Positions 1 to 8,625 of a stretch of 44,528 nt of DNA are shown piece by piece. Every line of letters begins with the position of its first letter. Position 1 is the first letter of the stretch. The stretch is taken from the NCBI GenBank assembly GCA_016744595.1, contig JADGEB010000007.1, forward strand, positions 62,012-106,539. Reading direction: 5' to 3'. This stretch comes from Desulfuromusa sp. (lineage in GTDB: Bacteria; Desulfobacterota; Desulfuromonadia; Desulfuromonadales; Geopsychrobacteraceae). The notes under the pieces were generated by a model that had not been told where the DNA came from, made no database searches, and was given only the letters and a program-made list of their open reading frames with translations. Made by a program: the position numbers and the translations under genes.

Positions 1-357
1 TCGTGGATTTTTAACATTTAAAACCTCCACCCCTCCTTCCTCAGGAGCTAAATAGAGAAAATCATCATGTAGAATACTTTCATTGTAGATACCCTCCAGA
101 GGAAAAGTACCAATAACCGCCTCACTATTATCAACATCCATAATCAAGCTGACTGAAGTCTCCCGATCAAACCCGCTACCTTGCAAATCAAGAATAGTTT
201 TAGCTCCTAAAGGTAATAATTGTGGCGCTCCTTTTTCCACACTCAAATGATGCTTTGAGGCAGCATAAGTCATAAAATAATTACCAAACCAGATAAGAGC
301 CAGCACCCCCCCCCCACAAATCAATAAGATCGTAATAGCAACTAGCAAACGCCTCAT
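1..357 (-). CDS. membrane-anchored LVIVD-repeat protein, 3' part outside window
   Basis: This gene was read directly from the minus strand; it starts with ATG at 357 and stays open to the window edge, so only the first 119 codons are seen. The N-terminus (MRRLLVAITILLICGGGVLA) is a short basic stretch followed by a hydrophobic segment, a signal peptide or signal anchor. The visible part ends with FLYLAPEEGGVEVLNVKNPR, which has the form of an LVIVD repeat (LYLA..GGVEVLNV), a beta-propeller-like repeat of extracytoplasmic bacterial proteins. The start codon shares one base with the stop of the upstream kinase gene (TGATG), so the two are probably translationally coupled. The hydrophobic segment is partly encoded by an uninterrupted run of ten G (minus strand, 306-315). 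The LVIVD call rests on one repeat. Confidence 0.6.
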   Translation of the reverse strand, partial: MRRLLVAITILLICGGGVLALIWFGNYFMTYAASKHHLSVEKGAPQLLPLGAKTILDLQGSGFDRETSVSLIMDVDNSEAVIGTFPLEGIYNESILHDDFLYLAPEEGGVEVLNVKNPR

Positions 358-1997
358 CAGCAGTCACCTTTCTGCAATACTATTTCTTCAACAAGTGGCA
401 GATCTACCGTCACCTGGAACCGGCTCCCCTGCCCAGGCGTAGAAAACAGGTTCAGCTCTCCGCCCATCAGATCGACCAATTGCTTGACAATAGCAAGTCC
501 CAAACCGGTACCACTCTTTGCTCCAGCGCCAGTGCCATCAACCTGATAAAAAACATCGAAAATCTGCTGCTTGACCTCTGCTGACATGCCAATACCGCTA
601 TCAGTAACCTCAAATACGAAAGTTCCATTACTGTCACTACATTTGAGACAATTCAAACTGACAGAAATCGACCCCTTCGAAGTGAACTTGATTGAGTTGC
701 CAATCAAGTTCACTAAAATTTGACGAATTCGGGTTTCATCAGCTTTGACTTTCCAAGTGACGTTCGAAGGGATATCGATCAGCAGGGAAAGCTCCTTTGT
801 TTGTGCTTGAAGGGATAACAAATCGCCAACGTCTTGAACGACTTGAAGAAGGTCAAAGACACTTGATTCAAGTTGTAGTTTTCCTGCTTCAATCCGCGAG
901 AAATCAAGGACATCGCTGATTAAATATAGAAGCTGTTCTCCCGACTTCTGCACTGTGTTGACGAGTTCCTGCTGCTGTACCGTCAGAGAAGTTCGCGTCA
1001 GCAGCTCGTTCATTCCCAAGACACCGATTAATGGCGTTCGTAATTCATGCGTCATTCGTGAAAGAAAGTGTGATTTGGCTTCATTGGCAGTATCAGCTTG
1101 CTGTCTGGCCTGCTCTAGAGCTGTCACTGCGGTACGCAATTCTGCCGTTCGGTCAGAGACCGTTTGCTCCAGATATAATTGATGTCCAGCCAAGCTGGCC
1201 TGATGTAATTCAATCTGCTTCAGCATCCGGTTAAAGCCTTCTACCAAGGTGCCAATTTCATCACCATTCACCTTCTCTGCCCGAACAGAATAATTTTTAT
1301 TCTGCGAAACATCTTCCATCAAACCAGCAAGCTGTAGCAACGGATCTGAAACTGGTTTTTGTAAACGTCCTGCCAATAACCAGGAAAGAAATATCATGAC
1401 CATTAAGGAGAAAATCATTCCAAAAATAACGACACTCAAATGACCATAGATACGATTCAAATCACTCAGCAGATAGAGCGTACCTATACGCCTTCCATCA
1501 TAAAAAACCGGAGTAAATAAACTGAAATGCTTGAAGTCGGAAAACAGCTTTTCCGCAGTAGAATCGATCCAAAAGGATTTATGCGCTTCCTTGAAGTCAC
1601 TTTGAAGTGCCTGTAAAACAAATCGAGAATCGTGCTGCTGTAAATATTCTGCAACCGGGACTCCGTCACTATCAAAAAAATAGGCAGCGTGTATATTGTT
1701 CTGATGAATCAATGAAGCAAACAGCGTATCAATTTCAGAATATTTGCCCAGAACAAGAGATTGACGACTATTTTCGGATAGAGAACTGGCTAGCACCCGC
1801 ATCTCTTGGGTCAAAGTAGTCCGAATCGTATAAATTTCAGTCACCAGGACAATGCTGCTGATTATGACCAGCAAAACGAAACTGGACAACATAATGACCA
1901 ATGTCAACTTTACTTTAATTGATAAATCTTTAAAGAATTGAATCACAAGACACCCAAATAAGAAAACAAGACGGATCAGACTAACAATTTCAAGCAA
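357..1997 (-). CDS. sensor histidine kinase (CHASE8-like sensor, HAMP, HisKA, HATPase)
   Basis: This is a membrane sensor kinase that would autophosphorylate on histidine and pass phosphate to a response regulator not found nearby. Counting from the TTG at 1997 (546 residues), there are membrane segments at about 31-55 and 187-209. They flank a periplasmic sensor region of about 130 residues resembling CHASE8. A HAMP domain lies at about 210-262, followed by a coiled coil. The phospho-acceptor is His317 in THELRTPL. The ATPase motifs are the N box around Asn434, G1 DSGIG (466-470) and G2 GTGLG (496-500). There is no receiver domain. The start is uncertain: the TTG at 1997 lacks a good ribosome binding site, and the GTG at 1946 gives a more typical N-terminus before the first membrane segment. 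The stop overlaps the start of the downstream LVIVD-type gene, which suggests joint function. Confidence 0.92.
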   Translation of the reverse strand: MLEIVSLIRLVFLFGCLVIQFFKDLSIKVKLTLVIMLSSFVLLVIISSIVLVTEIYTIRTTLTQEMRVLASSLSENSRQSLVLGKYSEIDTLFASLIHQNNIHAAYFFDSDGVPVAEYLQQHDSRFVLQALQSDFKEAHKSFWIDSTAEKLFSDFKHFSLFTPVFYDGRRIGTLYLLSDLNRIYGHLSVVIFGMIFSLMVMIFLSWLLAGRLQKPVSDPLLQLAGLMEDVSQNKNYSVRAEKVNGDEIGTLVEGFNRMLKQIELHQASLAGHQLYLEQTVSDRTAELRTAVTALEQARQQADTANEAKSHFLSRMTHELRTPLIGVLGMNELLTRTSLTVQQQELVNTVQKSGEQLLYLISDVLDFSRIEAGKLQLESSVFDLLQVVQDVGDLLSLQAQTKELSLLIDIPSNVTWKVKADETRIRQILVNLIGNSIKFTSKGSISVSLNCLKCSDSNGTFVFEVTDSGIGMSAEVKQQIFDVFYQVDGTGAGAKSGTGLGLAIVKQLVDLMGGELNLFSTPGQGSRFQVTVDLPLVEEIVLQKGDC

Positions 1998-2130
1998 AAA
2001 TTAGAAGAGAAAGACCTTCAATGCTGAGCTGATTATGGTCTAAACCAAACATGATCCTGATTGCACATTTTTCCTGTCTGCTTTAGAGTAGCTTTTTTTT
2101 AGCAGACCTTTATGAACCGGAGCAGCAAAC

Positions 2131-3801
2131 ATGACAAAAATTTCACTCCCCTCAAAACGTCAAGTAGGCCACCTGACACTACTGCGTCAAGGTCGAGAAA
2201 TATCGCTAACAGAATATAATGCCTTGTCGGCAGATGAACAATTGAACATGATTCATCAAGCCCGCGGCAAACAGAAATATGATTTAATTATCAATGCGCA
2301 GCAAGTTGAAAAACTGGTACCACAACTCCACCCCCAAGAACTGTACCTGATGATCAACGAACTTGGTGCTGAATATTCAACCGAACTACTCGTGCTGGCA
2401 AGCCCGGAGCAATTAACGACTCTGCTCGACCTAGATTGCTGGGATGAGGATGTTTTGAGCCCGGTTATTTCACTTTATTGGTTGGAGCTACTCCTGAACA
2501 CAGGAGAAGAAAAAGTCTGTCAACTTGCAAGGCAGATGGAACCTGAGCTACTGACTCTATTTCTTAAAAAGCACCTGATCATTACCAGAGGGCTAGAAGC
2601 TTACGATGATGAAGATGCAGAAAATCCGAAACGACTGGAAGGTATTTACGATGTAGAATATTCCAGCGAAAATGCGGCAAAGATTATTGGAGCTATTTTA
2701 AAGATTTGGCAGGGGCGGGAACAACAAAGCTATCTGCTAGTTATGGAGATGATCCGCGCTGAGAGCCTTCCTGTTTTAGAAGAAGAGGTTTATCAAACTC
2801 GCAGTAATCGTTTACTCGATCTAGGGATCATCCCGACCATCGAAGCAAGATCGATATACAGTTATATTAATACTGAAGCATTCACCCCTGGCGGAAAAAC
2901 TGATTTCCACCTTGAAGCTGATAACTTACAGCAACCGACAGCACTGCTCGCCTATGGTTCACCACACAACCTGCTAGCCGACGTTCTTGCCGGTGGAGTT
3001 AATCACGACTTAGCTTCTGAGTTGTTGTTTTTAGCCAACCGTAAAATGAGTGCAGACAATATTGATATTGCTGAAAACAAGAGTGTCTCTGAAGCGTTCC
3101 AATCCACATACGACACCCTCAATCTGGCTCTTGAATTTCTTGCTGGGACAGACGTTGCGAAAGCCAAAAAAATATTTCACAGCACCTACCTGATACACCT
3201 TTTTCAACTTGGATTCAGCCTTATAAAAAATCGGCAAGTTCAAGCTAAAAAAATACGCGCCAGTCAAATATATTCATTTCTTGATTACCCAGAGCTGTTA
3301 TTTGTCGATTCATTACTGCAAAAGCCACCATGTCTTTACCATCAAGCTGCTGAGGATGAATCAAGTAAATTACAGCTGATTACTTCTATCAAAGAGCTAA
3401 ACCTGGTCGATCAGTGTTTAGCTCAGGTTACGTCTTTGCAAAAATTATTCGACAAAGATCTCCCTTTTGATCTGCCACAAATTGAGACGGAAATTGACGA
3501 AAATCCATCCCTCTCAGGAATATTCTTAACCGCTATTGCAAATCAACTTTTAGAGAGAGATTTTGCACCAACCCCTCTAGTCAGAACAGATATCACCCGG
3601 TTAAAGGATCAAACCCTTATTGACAACCAGATGAGTCAAATTTTTCACCAAGACATTAGCGAGTCAATGCAACAACTTGCTCCTGATTGTGACTTCTTCG
3701 TCCAATTCTGTCTAGATATCTGGGAACAGGTTTTTCAGAATATAGATATGCATAGTGAGGAATCTCCCATTACCAGCATCCTGTTATTTGCAATCGAATA
3801 A
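2131..3801 (+). CDS. DUF6178 family protein
   Basis: A 556-residue soluble, largely helical acidic protein with no signal peptide, membrane segment or catalytic motif that I can see. Its N-terminal region (GRKISL-like start, then LPPQEL/LPQLHPQELYLMINELG-type text around residues 65-80) resembles DUF6178, a family of unknown function I associate with Desulfuromonadales. That assignment is from memory. The ATG is preceded by CCGGAG at a suitable distance. The gene is monocistronic: it is divergent from the kinase gene and ends in a strong terminator at 3857-3896. No function is proposed. Confidence 0.75.
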   Translation: MTKISLPSKRQVGHLTLLRQGREISLTEYNALSADEQLNMIHQARGKQKYDLIINAQQVEKLVPQLHPQELYLMINELGAEYSTELLVLASPEQLTTLLDLDCWDEDVLSPVISLYWLELLLNTGEEKVCQLARQMEPELLTLFLKKHLIITRGLEAYDDEDAENPKRLEGIYDVEYSSENAAKIIGAILKIWQGREQQSYLLVMEMIRAESLPVLEEEVYQTRSNRLLDLGIIPTIEARSIYSYINTEAFTPGGKTDFHLEADNLQQPTALLAYGSPHNLLADVLAGGVNHDLASELLFLANRKMSADNIDIAENKSVSEAFQSTYDTLNLALEFLAGTDVAKAKKIFHSTYLIHLFQLGFSLIKNRQVQAKKIRASQIYSFLDYPELLFVDSLLQKPPCLYHQAAEDESSKLQLITSIKELNLVDQCLAQVTSLQKLFDKDLPFDLPQIETEIDENPSLSGIFLTAIANQLLERDFAPTPLVRTDITRLKDQTLIDNQMSQIFHQDISESMQQLAPDCDFFVQFCLDIWEQVFQNIDMHSEESPITSILLFAIE

Positions 3802-3856
3802 AACTACCATTCTAGTCATATTTTAACTTGAACCTTACGAAGAATCTGGTACTCTA

Positions 3857-3896
3857 ATGAGGAGGGTTGCTATGGGAGCGACCTTCCTCATTTTTT
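3857..3896 (+). terminator. rho-independent terminator
   Basis: Arms 3857-3870 and 3878-3891 form a 14-bp stem with two G-U wobbles around a 7-nt loop, followed by six T (3891-3896). It ends the DUF6178 transcript and separates it from the OmpA-family gene. Confidence 0.9.
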
Positions 3897-3925
3897 GTTG
3901 GTCTAAACTCTAGGAGGGCTCTTCA

Positions 3926-5203
3926 ATGCTCAAAAAAATTATTTATCTGACAGTATTGTTATGCTGTTTTACATTACCTGCTACCGCAGAAAATCAATCA
4001 GGGGCTTTTACTATTTCACCGATGCTTGGTGGCCACCTGTTCGAAGGAAATCTATCCCTTGAAACCTCTGGCTTCTGGGGGATTGGCGTTGGTTACAACC
4101 TGACTGAAAACTGGGCAGTTGAAGGTGTTTATACCCGTACCAATGCAGATGCAGATGATTCATCAACAACTGACACAAAAGTCGAAACATACCGTCTGGA
4201 CACCCTCTACCACTTTGGACCAGATAAAAAACTTGTCCCTTATGTAGCTGTCGGTCTAGGTGCAATCTATTCCTCGCCTGATGTTGGTGCAGACCGGGAT
4301 CACCTGTTGTTTAATTACGGTGTCGGAGTCAAATATTTCATTCTAGATGATTTGATTGCTCTACGAGCTGATATCCGTCATCTCGTTGATTTCCCTGAGC
4401 CTGACAACAGCCTGCAATATTCAGCCGGTTTAACTTTCCAGTTTGGCAAACCAGCTCCAACTCCGAAGTCGATAGTTGCTGTTCCTCCGGTTCCAGCTCC
4501 ACTTGACAGCGACGGTGACGGAGTTTTTGATAAAGATGATCAATGTCCGAATACTCCTCACGGTGTTGCTGTCAATTCGACCGGCTGCCCACTCGATTCT
4601 GACAATGACGGAGTCTATGATTATCTTGACAAGTGCCCAGAGACTCCTGCAGAAGTCACTGTCGATAGCGATGGTTGCCCCCTTGATTCTGATGGTGATG
4701 GCGTTTATGACTACCTTGATCGCTGCCCCAACACTCCAGTAGGTGCCCCGGTTGATGACAAAGGTTGCCCATTCGACTCTGACGGTGACGGAGTATTTGA
4801 CTATCTCGACAAATGCCCTGACACCCCCATGGGTGTATCTGTAGATACCAATGGCTGTCCCACAGTACTGACTCTCCATATCAACTTTGGTCACGACAGC
4901 AATGTAGTTGGCTTGGAATATGACAGTGAAATTGCCAAAGCAGCTCAGTGCATCAACGATTATCCGGGCAATATAGTTTTCATCAATGGTCACACCGACA
5001 GTACTGGAGCCGCTACATATAACCAGAAACTCTCTGAAAAACGTGCGGCAGCGGTTAAAACTCGATTGGTAGAAGGATTTGATATCCCCGCATCCAGAAT
5101 GACTTCACGCGGATTTGGTAAAGATCAACCAGTTGCAGACAATAAAACCCCTGAAGGCCGAGCTCTGAACCGACGCGTAGACGTTGCTTGTGGGGCAAAA
5201 TAG
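3926..5203 (+). CDS. OmpA-family outer membrane protein with TSP type 3 repeats
   Basis: A 425-residue outer membrane protein expected to tether the outer membrane to peptidoglycan. Residues 1-21 form a signal peptide (hydrophobic core, then PATAEN). Residues of about 25-172 look like an OmpA-type eight-stranded barrel with alternating aromatic strands. From about residue 193 to 310 there are four thrombospondin type 3 calcium-binding repeats of the form DSDGDGVFDYLDKCP, each ending in a GCP motif. An OmpA C-terminal peptidoglycan-binding domain follows (NGHTDSTGAATYN, then LSEKRAAAVK and NRRVDV). The ribosome binding site AGGAGGG lies 8 bases before the ATG. A terminator precedes and another follows the gene, so it is a single-gene transcript. 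It is likely abundant, as members of this family often are. Confidence 0.95.
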   Translation: MLKKIIYLTVLLCCFTLPATAENQSGAFTISPMLGGHLFEGNLSLETSGFWGIGVGYNLTENWAVEGVYTRTNADADDSSTTDTKVETYRLDTLYHFGPDKKLVPYVAVGLGAIYSSPDVGADRDHLLFNYGVGVKYFILDDLIALRADIRHLVDFPEPDNSLQYSAGLTFQFGKPAPTPKSIVAVPPVPAPLDSDGDGVFDKDDQCPNTPHGVAVNSTGCPLDSDNDGVYDYLDKCPETPAEVTVDSDGCPLDSDGDGVYDYLDRCPNTPVGAPVDDKGCPFDSDGDGVFDYLDKCPDTPMGVSVDTNGCPTVLTLHINFGHDSNVVGLEYDSEIAKAAQCINDYPGNIVFINGHTDSTGAATYNQKLSEKRAAAVKTRLVEGFDIPASRMTSRGFGKDQPVADNKTPEGRALNRRVDVACGAK

Positions 5204-5228
5204 AATAATTGATGAACCTGTAATCTGT

Positions 5229-5263
5229 CAAAGGTCGAGCATTGTCTCGGCCTTTGGCTTTTT
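5229..5263 (+). terminator. rho-independent terminator after OmpA-family gene
   Basis: Arms 5229-5239 and 5246-5256 pair over 11 bp (one G-U wobble) with a 6-nt loop. GC and five T (5259-5263) follow. It lies between convergent genes, but only the plus-strand transcript has the T tract. Confidence 0.9.
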
Positions 5264-5274
5264 ATAGCAATTCT

Positions 5275-6954
5275 TCAGAGAATCAGTTCTTTAACCGTCA
5301 ACCCAGAAGCAGTTTTAGCAACATAAAGAAAGATCAAAATCGTGCGCCCAGAATGTTCGGGCAGATGATCAAATACTGCAGCAAAATACTGAATTTTCCC
5401 ACTTCGCTCGATCCCATCCAATTCTTGCTTGACCCGTACACGAACAGCTGCATTCTCTTTCTCATCCAGATTGGTAGCAAAAAAATCGGGAGACGATCCG
5501 CTAACAACCCGCTCGTGATTTGCATAATCTCGACCAAGTAATTCTCGGTACTCAGCCAGTTTCCTCCCGACAAAACGATTCTGCAAATAAAGATCAACTT
5601 CCAGATATAACTCCCGTAACGACCTTCTGTGGTGATAAAGGTTTTCTTCTCGCCAATAGGCATCCAGATCTTCCAACAAAAGTGACAAACGGGAGAAATC
5701 ACTGATTAATTGCTTTAGTAAAAATGAAAAGCGACCACTGTTAACAAACAGATCAAGCAGTCTACCGATACCACGCAACCGCTCTAAATCAACAAAATCA
5801 AGGTTTTTTGATCTTAAAATCGTATAGGGAGGCTTAGGATCAAATTTTATTCCCCATTCTTCAGCCTGTAAGCGCAGTGGAGCTCCGGGCAATAGCTTGA
5901 CCGGTTCGATCTGCAAATTATCAGCTCCCAGAGCACTAACCCAATCAATTGATTGAAGAAACTGTTGGTAGTTTTCCCCTGGCAACCCGGCAATCAGATC
6001 AAGATGGAGATGAATATTGGTGTTTTTTTGCAAATAGCGAACACTTTCCGCCAATCGCTCCAAGGAGGCCTTGCGACCAACCCGTTGCAACGTTTCAGGA
6101 AGAGTTGACTGCACTCCAATTTCAAACTGAAACATTCCAGCGGGAATGTTTTCTAATAAATTCAGAGTTTCCTCATCGAGCAAATGAGCACCAATCTCAA
6201 AATGGAAATGGCTGGACTGATTATGCTGCAAAATGAAATTGAAGATGTCTCGGCTGCGCGGGTTACTATAATTGAAGGTTCGATCAACAAATTTAATTTT
6301 GGCGACCCGATTATCCATCAATAGCTTCAAATCGGCTTCAATCCGCTCGGAAGAAAATGACCGGACTTGGTCATCCAGCGAACTCATACAGAAACTACAT
6401 GTATAAGGACAACCACGACTACTCTCGTAATAAACCAGTCCTCGCGTCAGATCAACTAAGCCGGCGGCGAATGGTGAGGGAATTTCATCGAGTGATTTAA
6501 GTAGACTTAAACCATTAGGTTCAGAATGTTCAGGTAATCTCAGTCCAGCAACCAGTGTAGGAGTCTCCCCTTTTTCCCAAGAGGAAAGAAGTGATTTTAA
6601 AGGGATTTCCCCTTCACCACAAATCAACGCATCCACCAGATGGTAGTTAAAGAAAGTCTCTTCCTCAAAAGATATTTCCGGGCCACCAAGGACAATCCTC
6701 AGCTCAGAATCAATCTGTTTTAGGCAAGCGACTAACTCAAGAATTGCCACACGGTTCCACAGGTAGACAGAAAAACAAATCACATCAACATCGCAAGCAA
6801 CAATCTGTGCCAGAACCGCTTCTTTCGGTTCATTAACCGTATATTCGCGGATCAGTATTTCACCACATTCACAACCACAATATGCTGAGAGACAGGGCAA
6901 TGCCAAGCTGGCGTGAATATATTTACTGTGCAGAGTAGTAAGTAAGGTTCGCAT
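5275..6954 (-). CDS. B12-binding domain radical SAM protein, DUF4080 type
   Basis: A radical S-adenosylmethionine enzyme of about 559 residues with an N-terminal cobalamin-binding-like Rossmann domain (about 1-130, including VLGGPEISFE). The central radical SAM barrel carries the CxxxCxxC cluster motif in SRGCPYTCSFC. The C-terminal part matches the layout of DUF4080 proteins. The substrate is unknown for the family; the domain arrangement resembles cobalamin-dependent methylases and related enzymes, but no reaction can be assigned. A TTG at 6990 would add 12 residues. I prefer the ATG at 6954 because the family-like text starts there (MRTLLTTLHSKYIH), although no strong ribosome binding site precedes either. 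It is divergent from the radical SAM gene at 7042, with under 90 bases between them. Confidence 0.9.
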   Translation of the reverse strand: MRTLLTTLHSKYIHASLALPCLSAYCGCECGEILIREYTVNEPKEAVLAQIVACDVDVICFSVYLWNRVAILELVACLKQIDSELRIVLGGPEISFEEETFFNYHLVDALICGEGEIPLKSLLSSWEKGETPTLVAGLRLPEHSEPNGLSLLKSLDEIPSPFAAGLVDLTRGLVYYESSRGCPYTCSFCMSSLDDQVRSFSSERIEADLKLLMDNRVAKIKFVDRTFNYSNPRSRDIFNFILQHNQSSHFHFEIGAHLLDEETLNLLENIPAGMFQFEIGVQSTLPETLQRVGRKASLERLAESVRYLQKNTNIHLHLDLIAGLPGENYQQFLQSIDWVSALGADNLQIEPVKLLPGAPLRLQAEEWGIKFDPKPPYTILRSKNLDFVDLERLRGIGRLLDLFVNSGRFSFLLKQLISDFSRLSLLLEDLDAYWREENLYHHRRSLRELYLEVDLYLQNRFVGRKLAEYRELLGRDYANHERVVSGSSPDFFATNLDEKENAAVRVRVKQELDGIERSGKIQYFAAVFDHLPEHSGRTILIFLYVAKTASGLTVKELIL

Positions 6955-7041
6955 GTGAAAGAGAATAGCTGATTCAAATTCGCTAGCCAAGTATAGATAT
7001 GATTATGCTATTCTCCCCGGCATGAAAGGAATCAACTTAAT

Positions 7042-8379
7042 ATGAGCAAACAAAAAACATTTCTGACCGTTATTGCCGATGAAACCGGCGAAATTTTTGA
7101 GCATCCTGAGCTATTAATGGCAGGAATGAATGGCATGAGTGTCATTCAACCCGAGATAGATGAGTTGATTCCGCTTCCAGAAGGAAGTCGCCTCTTCACT
7201 ATTCCAGAAACACCACCGATTGGCTTTGATCGCAGCAGCGGCAAACAAACAACCATCCATTCTCTGCCAGAAAACTGGGGGGGGGGATCAGCCCAAGCTG
7301 TGTCTGCTTTTACAACTCCGGCCTTCACCCGGACTCTGCTTCCCGCAGCAGCCTACGAGAAGAAAGATGTTGAGCTAACCCTCTGGTCTTATACCGCTGT
7401 CGGCTGGTGTGTTGAAGAAGAGCGTTTTTATGTCGCGGCGGTGCGTGTTGATCGTAACCAGCAATGGGAACCAGAACATTTTGATGATCGCAAACTGGAA
7501 CCATTGGTACGCAAACGGATTGAAGCACAGCCAAGCAATCGTCTGGTCGAGCAATTGTCCCGCTGTGCTCTCGATTATCATTGTTTTGCAGCCAAAAATC
7601 TTTTCTTTGGACGCTGGGAGGCTCCACTCCCCAGTTCACCAACCTGCAATGCCCGCTGTATTGGCTGTATCTCCCTACAGGATGAACCCAGTGTCTGCCA
7701 GTCCAGTCAAGATCGATTAACTTTTGTTCCAACAGTTGAGGAACTCTGTGAAGTTGCTGTTCCCCACTTGAAATCTGCCGAAAATGCAATTGTCTCCTTT
7801 GGTCAGGGATGTGAAGGTGATCCGATTCTTCAGGCAGACAGAATTGCAGATGCGGTCAAGGAAATGCGCAGACAAACTTCTCGTGGAACTATCAACTTTA
7901 ATTCCAACGCCTCTATTCCTGATGCTATCGACAAGCTAGCAGAAGCGGGGATCGATTCAATACGCATTTCGCTCAATTCAGTCCAAGAGCAATTTTATAA
8001 TGCCTATTATCGACCAGTAAAATATCACTTCAACGATGTCCTGGAATCGGCTCGCCGTGCAAAACAGCATGGTTTATTCACTATGCTCAACTATCTTGTT
8101 TTCCCCGGGATTACAGATCGTGAAGATGAAATAGAGAAATTACTGGAAATAATTGAATCCGTTGGAATCGATATGATTCAGATGCGCAATCTAAGTATCG
8201 ACCCGATGCTTTACTGGAAATCAATGAATGCTGATGGCTCAGGAATTGGCATGAAGAAGATGCTGGATCGGGTTAAAAAAGAAATTCCACGGATCCAATA
8301 CGGATATTTTAATCGCACCAAAGAAAATTTCTACCCACCTGAGTTCAAAACCGACTGGCCATTATCAGCAAATCTGTAG
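7042..8379 (+). CDS. radical SAM protein with internal G10 tract
   Basis: A 445-residue radical SAM protein. The cluster motif CxxxCxxC is in TCNARCIGC at about residues 202-209, after an unusually long N-terminal domain of about 200 residues. A GQGCEGDPIL segment follows, of the type that contacts S-adenosylmethionine, and then a typical half barrel. I do not recognise the substrate. AAGGA lies 11 bases before the ATG. A 7-codon ORF starting at 7022 (MKGINLI) ends at the start codon in an ATGA overlap and might couple translation. Codons 79-82 (WGGG) contain ten consecutive G at 7277-7286, an unstable tract inside the gene. A hairpin without a T run follows the stop codon. Confidence 0.88.
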   Translation: MSKQKTFLTVIADETGEIFEHPELLMAGMNGMSVIQPEIDELIPLPEGSRLFTIPETPPIGFDRSSGKQTTIHSLPENWGGGSAQAVSAFTTPAFTRTLLPAAAYEKKDVELTLWSYTAVGWCVEEERFYVAAVRVDRNQQWEPEHFDDRKLEPLVRKRIEAQPSNRLVEQLSRCALDYHCFAAKNLFFGRWEAPLPSSPTCNARCIGCISLQDEPSVCQSSQDRLTFVPTVEELCEVAVPHLKSAENAIVSFGQGCEGDPILQADRIADAVKEMRRQTSRGTINFNSNASIPDAIDKLAEAGIDSIRISLNSVQEQFYNAYYRPVKYHFNDVLESARRAKQHGLFTMLNYLVFPGITDREDEIEKLLEIIESVGIDMIQMRNLSIDPMLYWKSMNADGSGIGMKKMLDRVKKEIPRIQYGYFNRTKENFYPPEFKTDWPLSANL

Positions 8380-8391
8380 AATAGATCCTTT

Positions 8392-8422
8392 ATCGGGACT
8401 GACAATTGATGTCAGTCCCGAT
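8392..8422 (+). terminator. perfect 12-bp hairpin after radical SAM gene
   Basis: Arms 8392-8403 (ATCGGGACTGAC) and 8411-8422 pair perfectly around a 7-nt loop. No T tract follows, so this may be a transcript-stabilising hairpin or a weak terminator rather than a classic one. Confidence 0.6.
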
Positions 8423-8532
8423 GTCATACCTTATAATTATTCCCTGCATGCAAGATAATCATTCCTTCAGACCTCTATATACCTACCGCACCATTCCCCA
8501 CACAACAACTAAGCAACCACAGAAACATATTC

Positions 8533-8565
8533 TTGACTATTTCACTAGAATTAATCATACTAGAA
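8533..8565 (+). promoter_or_regulatory. candidate cysK promoter with overlapping direct repeat
   Basis: TTGACT at 8533-8538 is followed 17 bases later by CATACT (8556-8561), a reasonable sigma-70-like pair upstream of cysK. The heptamer ACTAGAA occurs twice, at 8544-8550 and 8559-8565, overlapping the spacer and the -10 region, and could be an operator half-site pair. Both are read from sequence only. Confidence 0.4.
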
Positions 8566-8625
8566 ATATACTTTGTTCTTATATTCGTTTTACCGCTAAA
8601 AACAGCCGTGTAGAGGAGATAGGTA

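Noticed and set aside
2085..2106. T8 run with CTGC/GCAG flanks as a terminator
   Set aside because: No plus-strand gene lies upstream, and the flanking arms are only four bases long.
4501..4860. Tandem DNA repeat as a mobile or CRISPR-like array
   Set aside because: The repeats are diverged codons for thrombospondin type 3 units in the OmpA-family protein.
4430..4993. Long minus-strand ORF opposite the OmpA-family gene
   Set aside because: It is the antisense shadow of the repetitive Asp-rich calcium-binding repeats; no binding site, and repeated low-complexity Ile/Val text.
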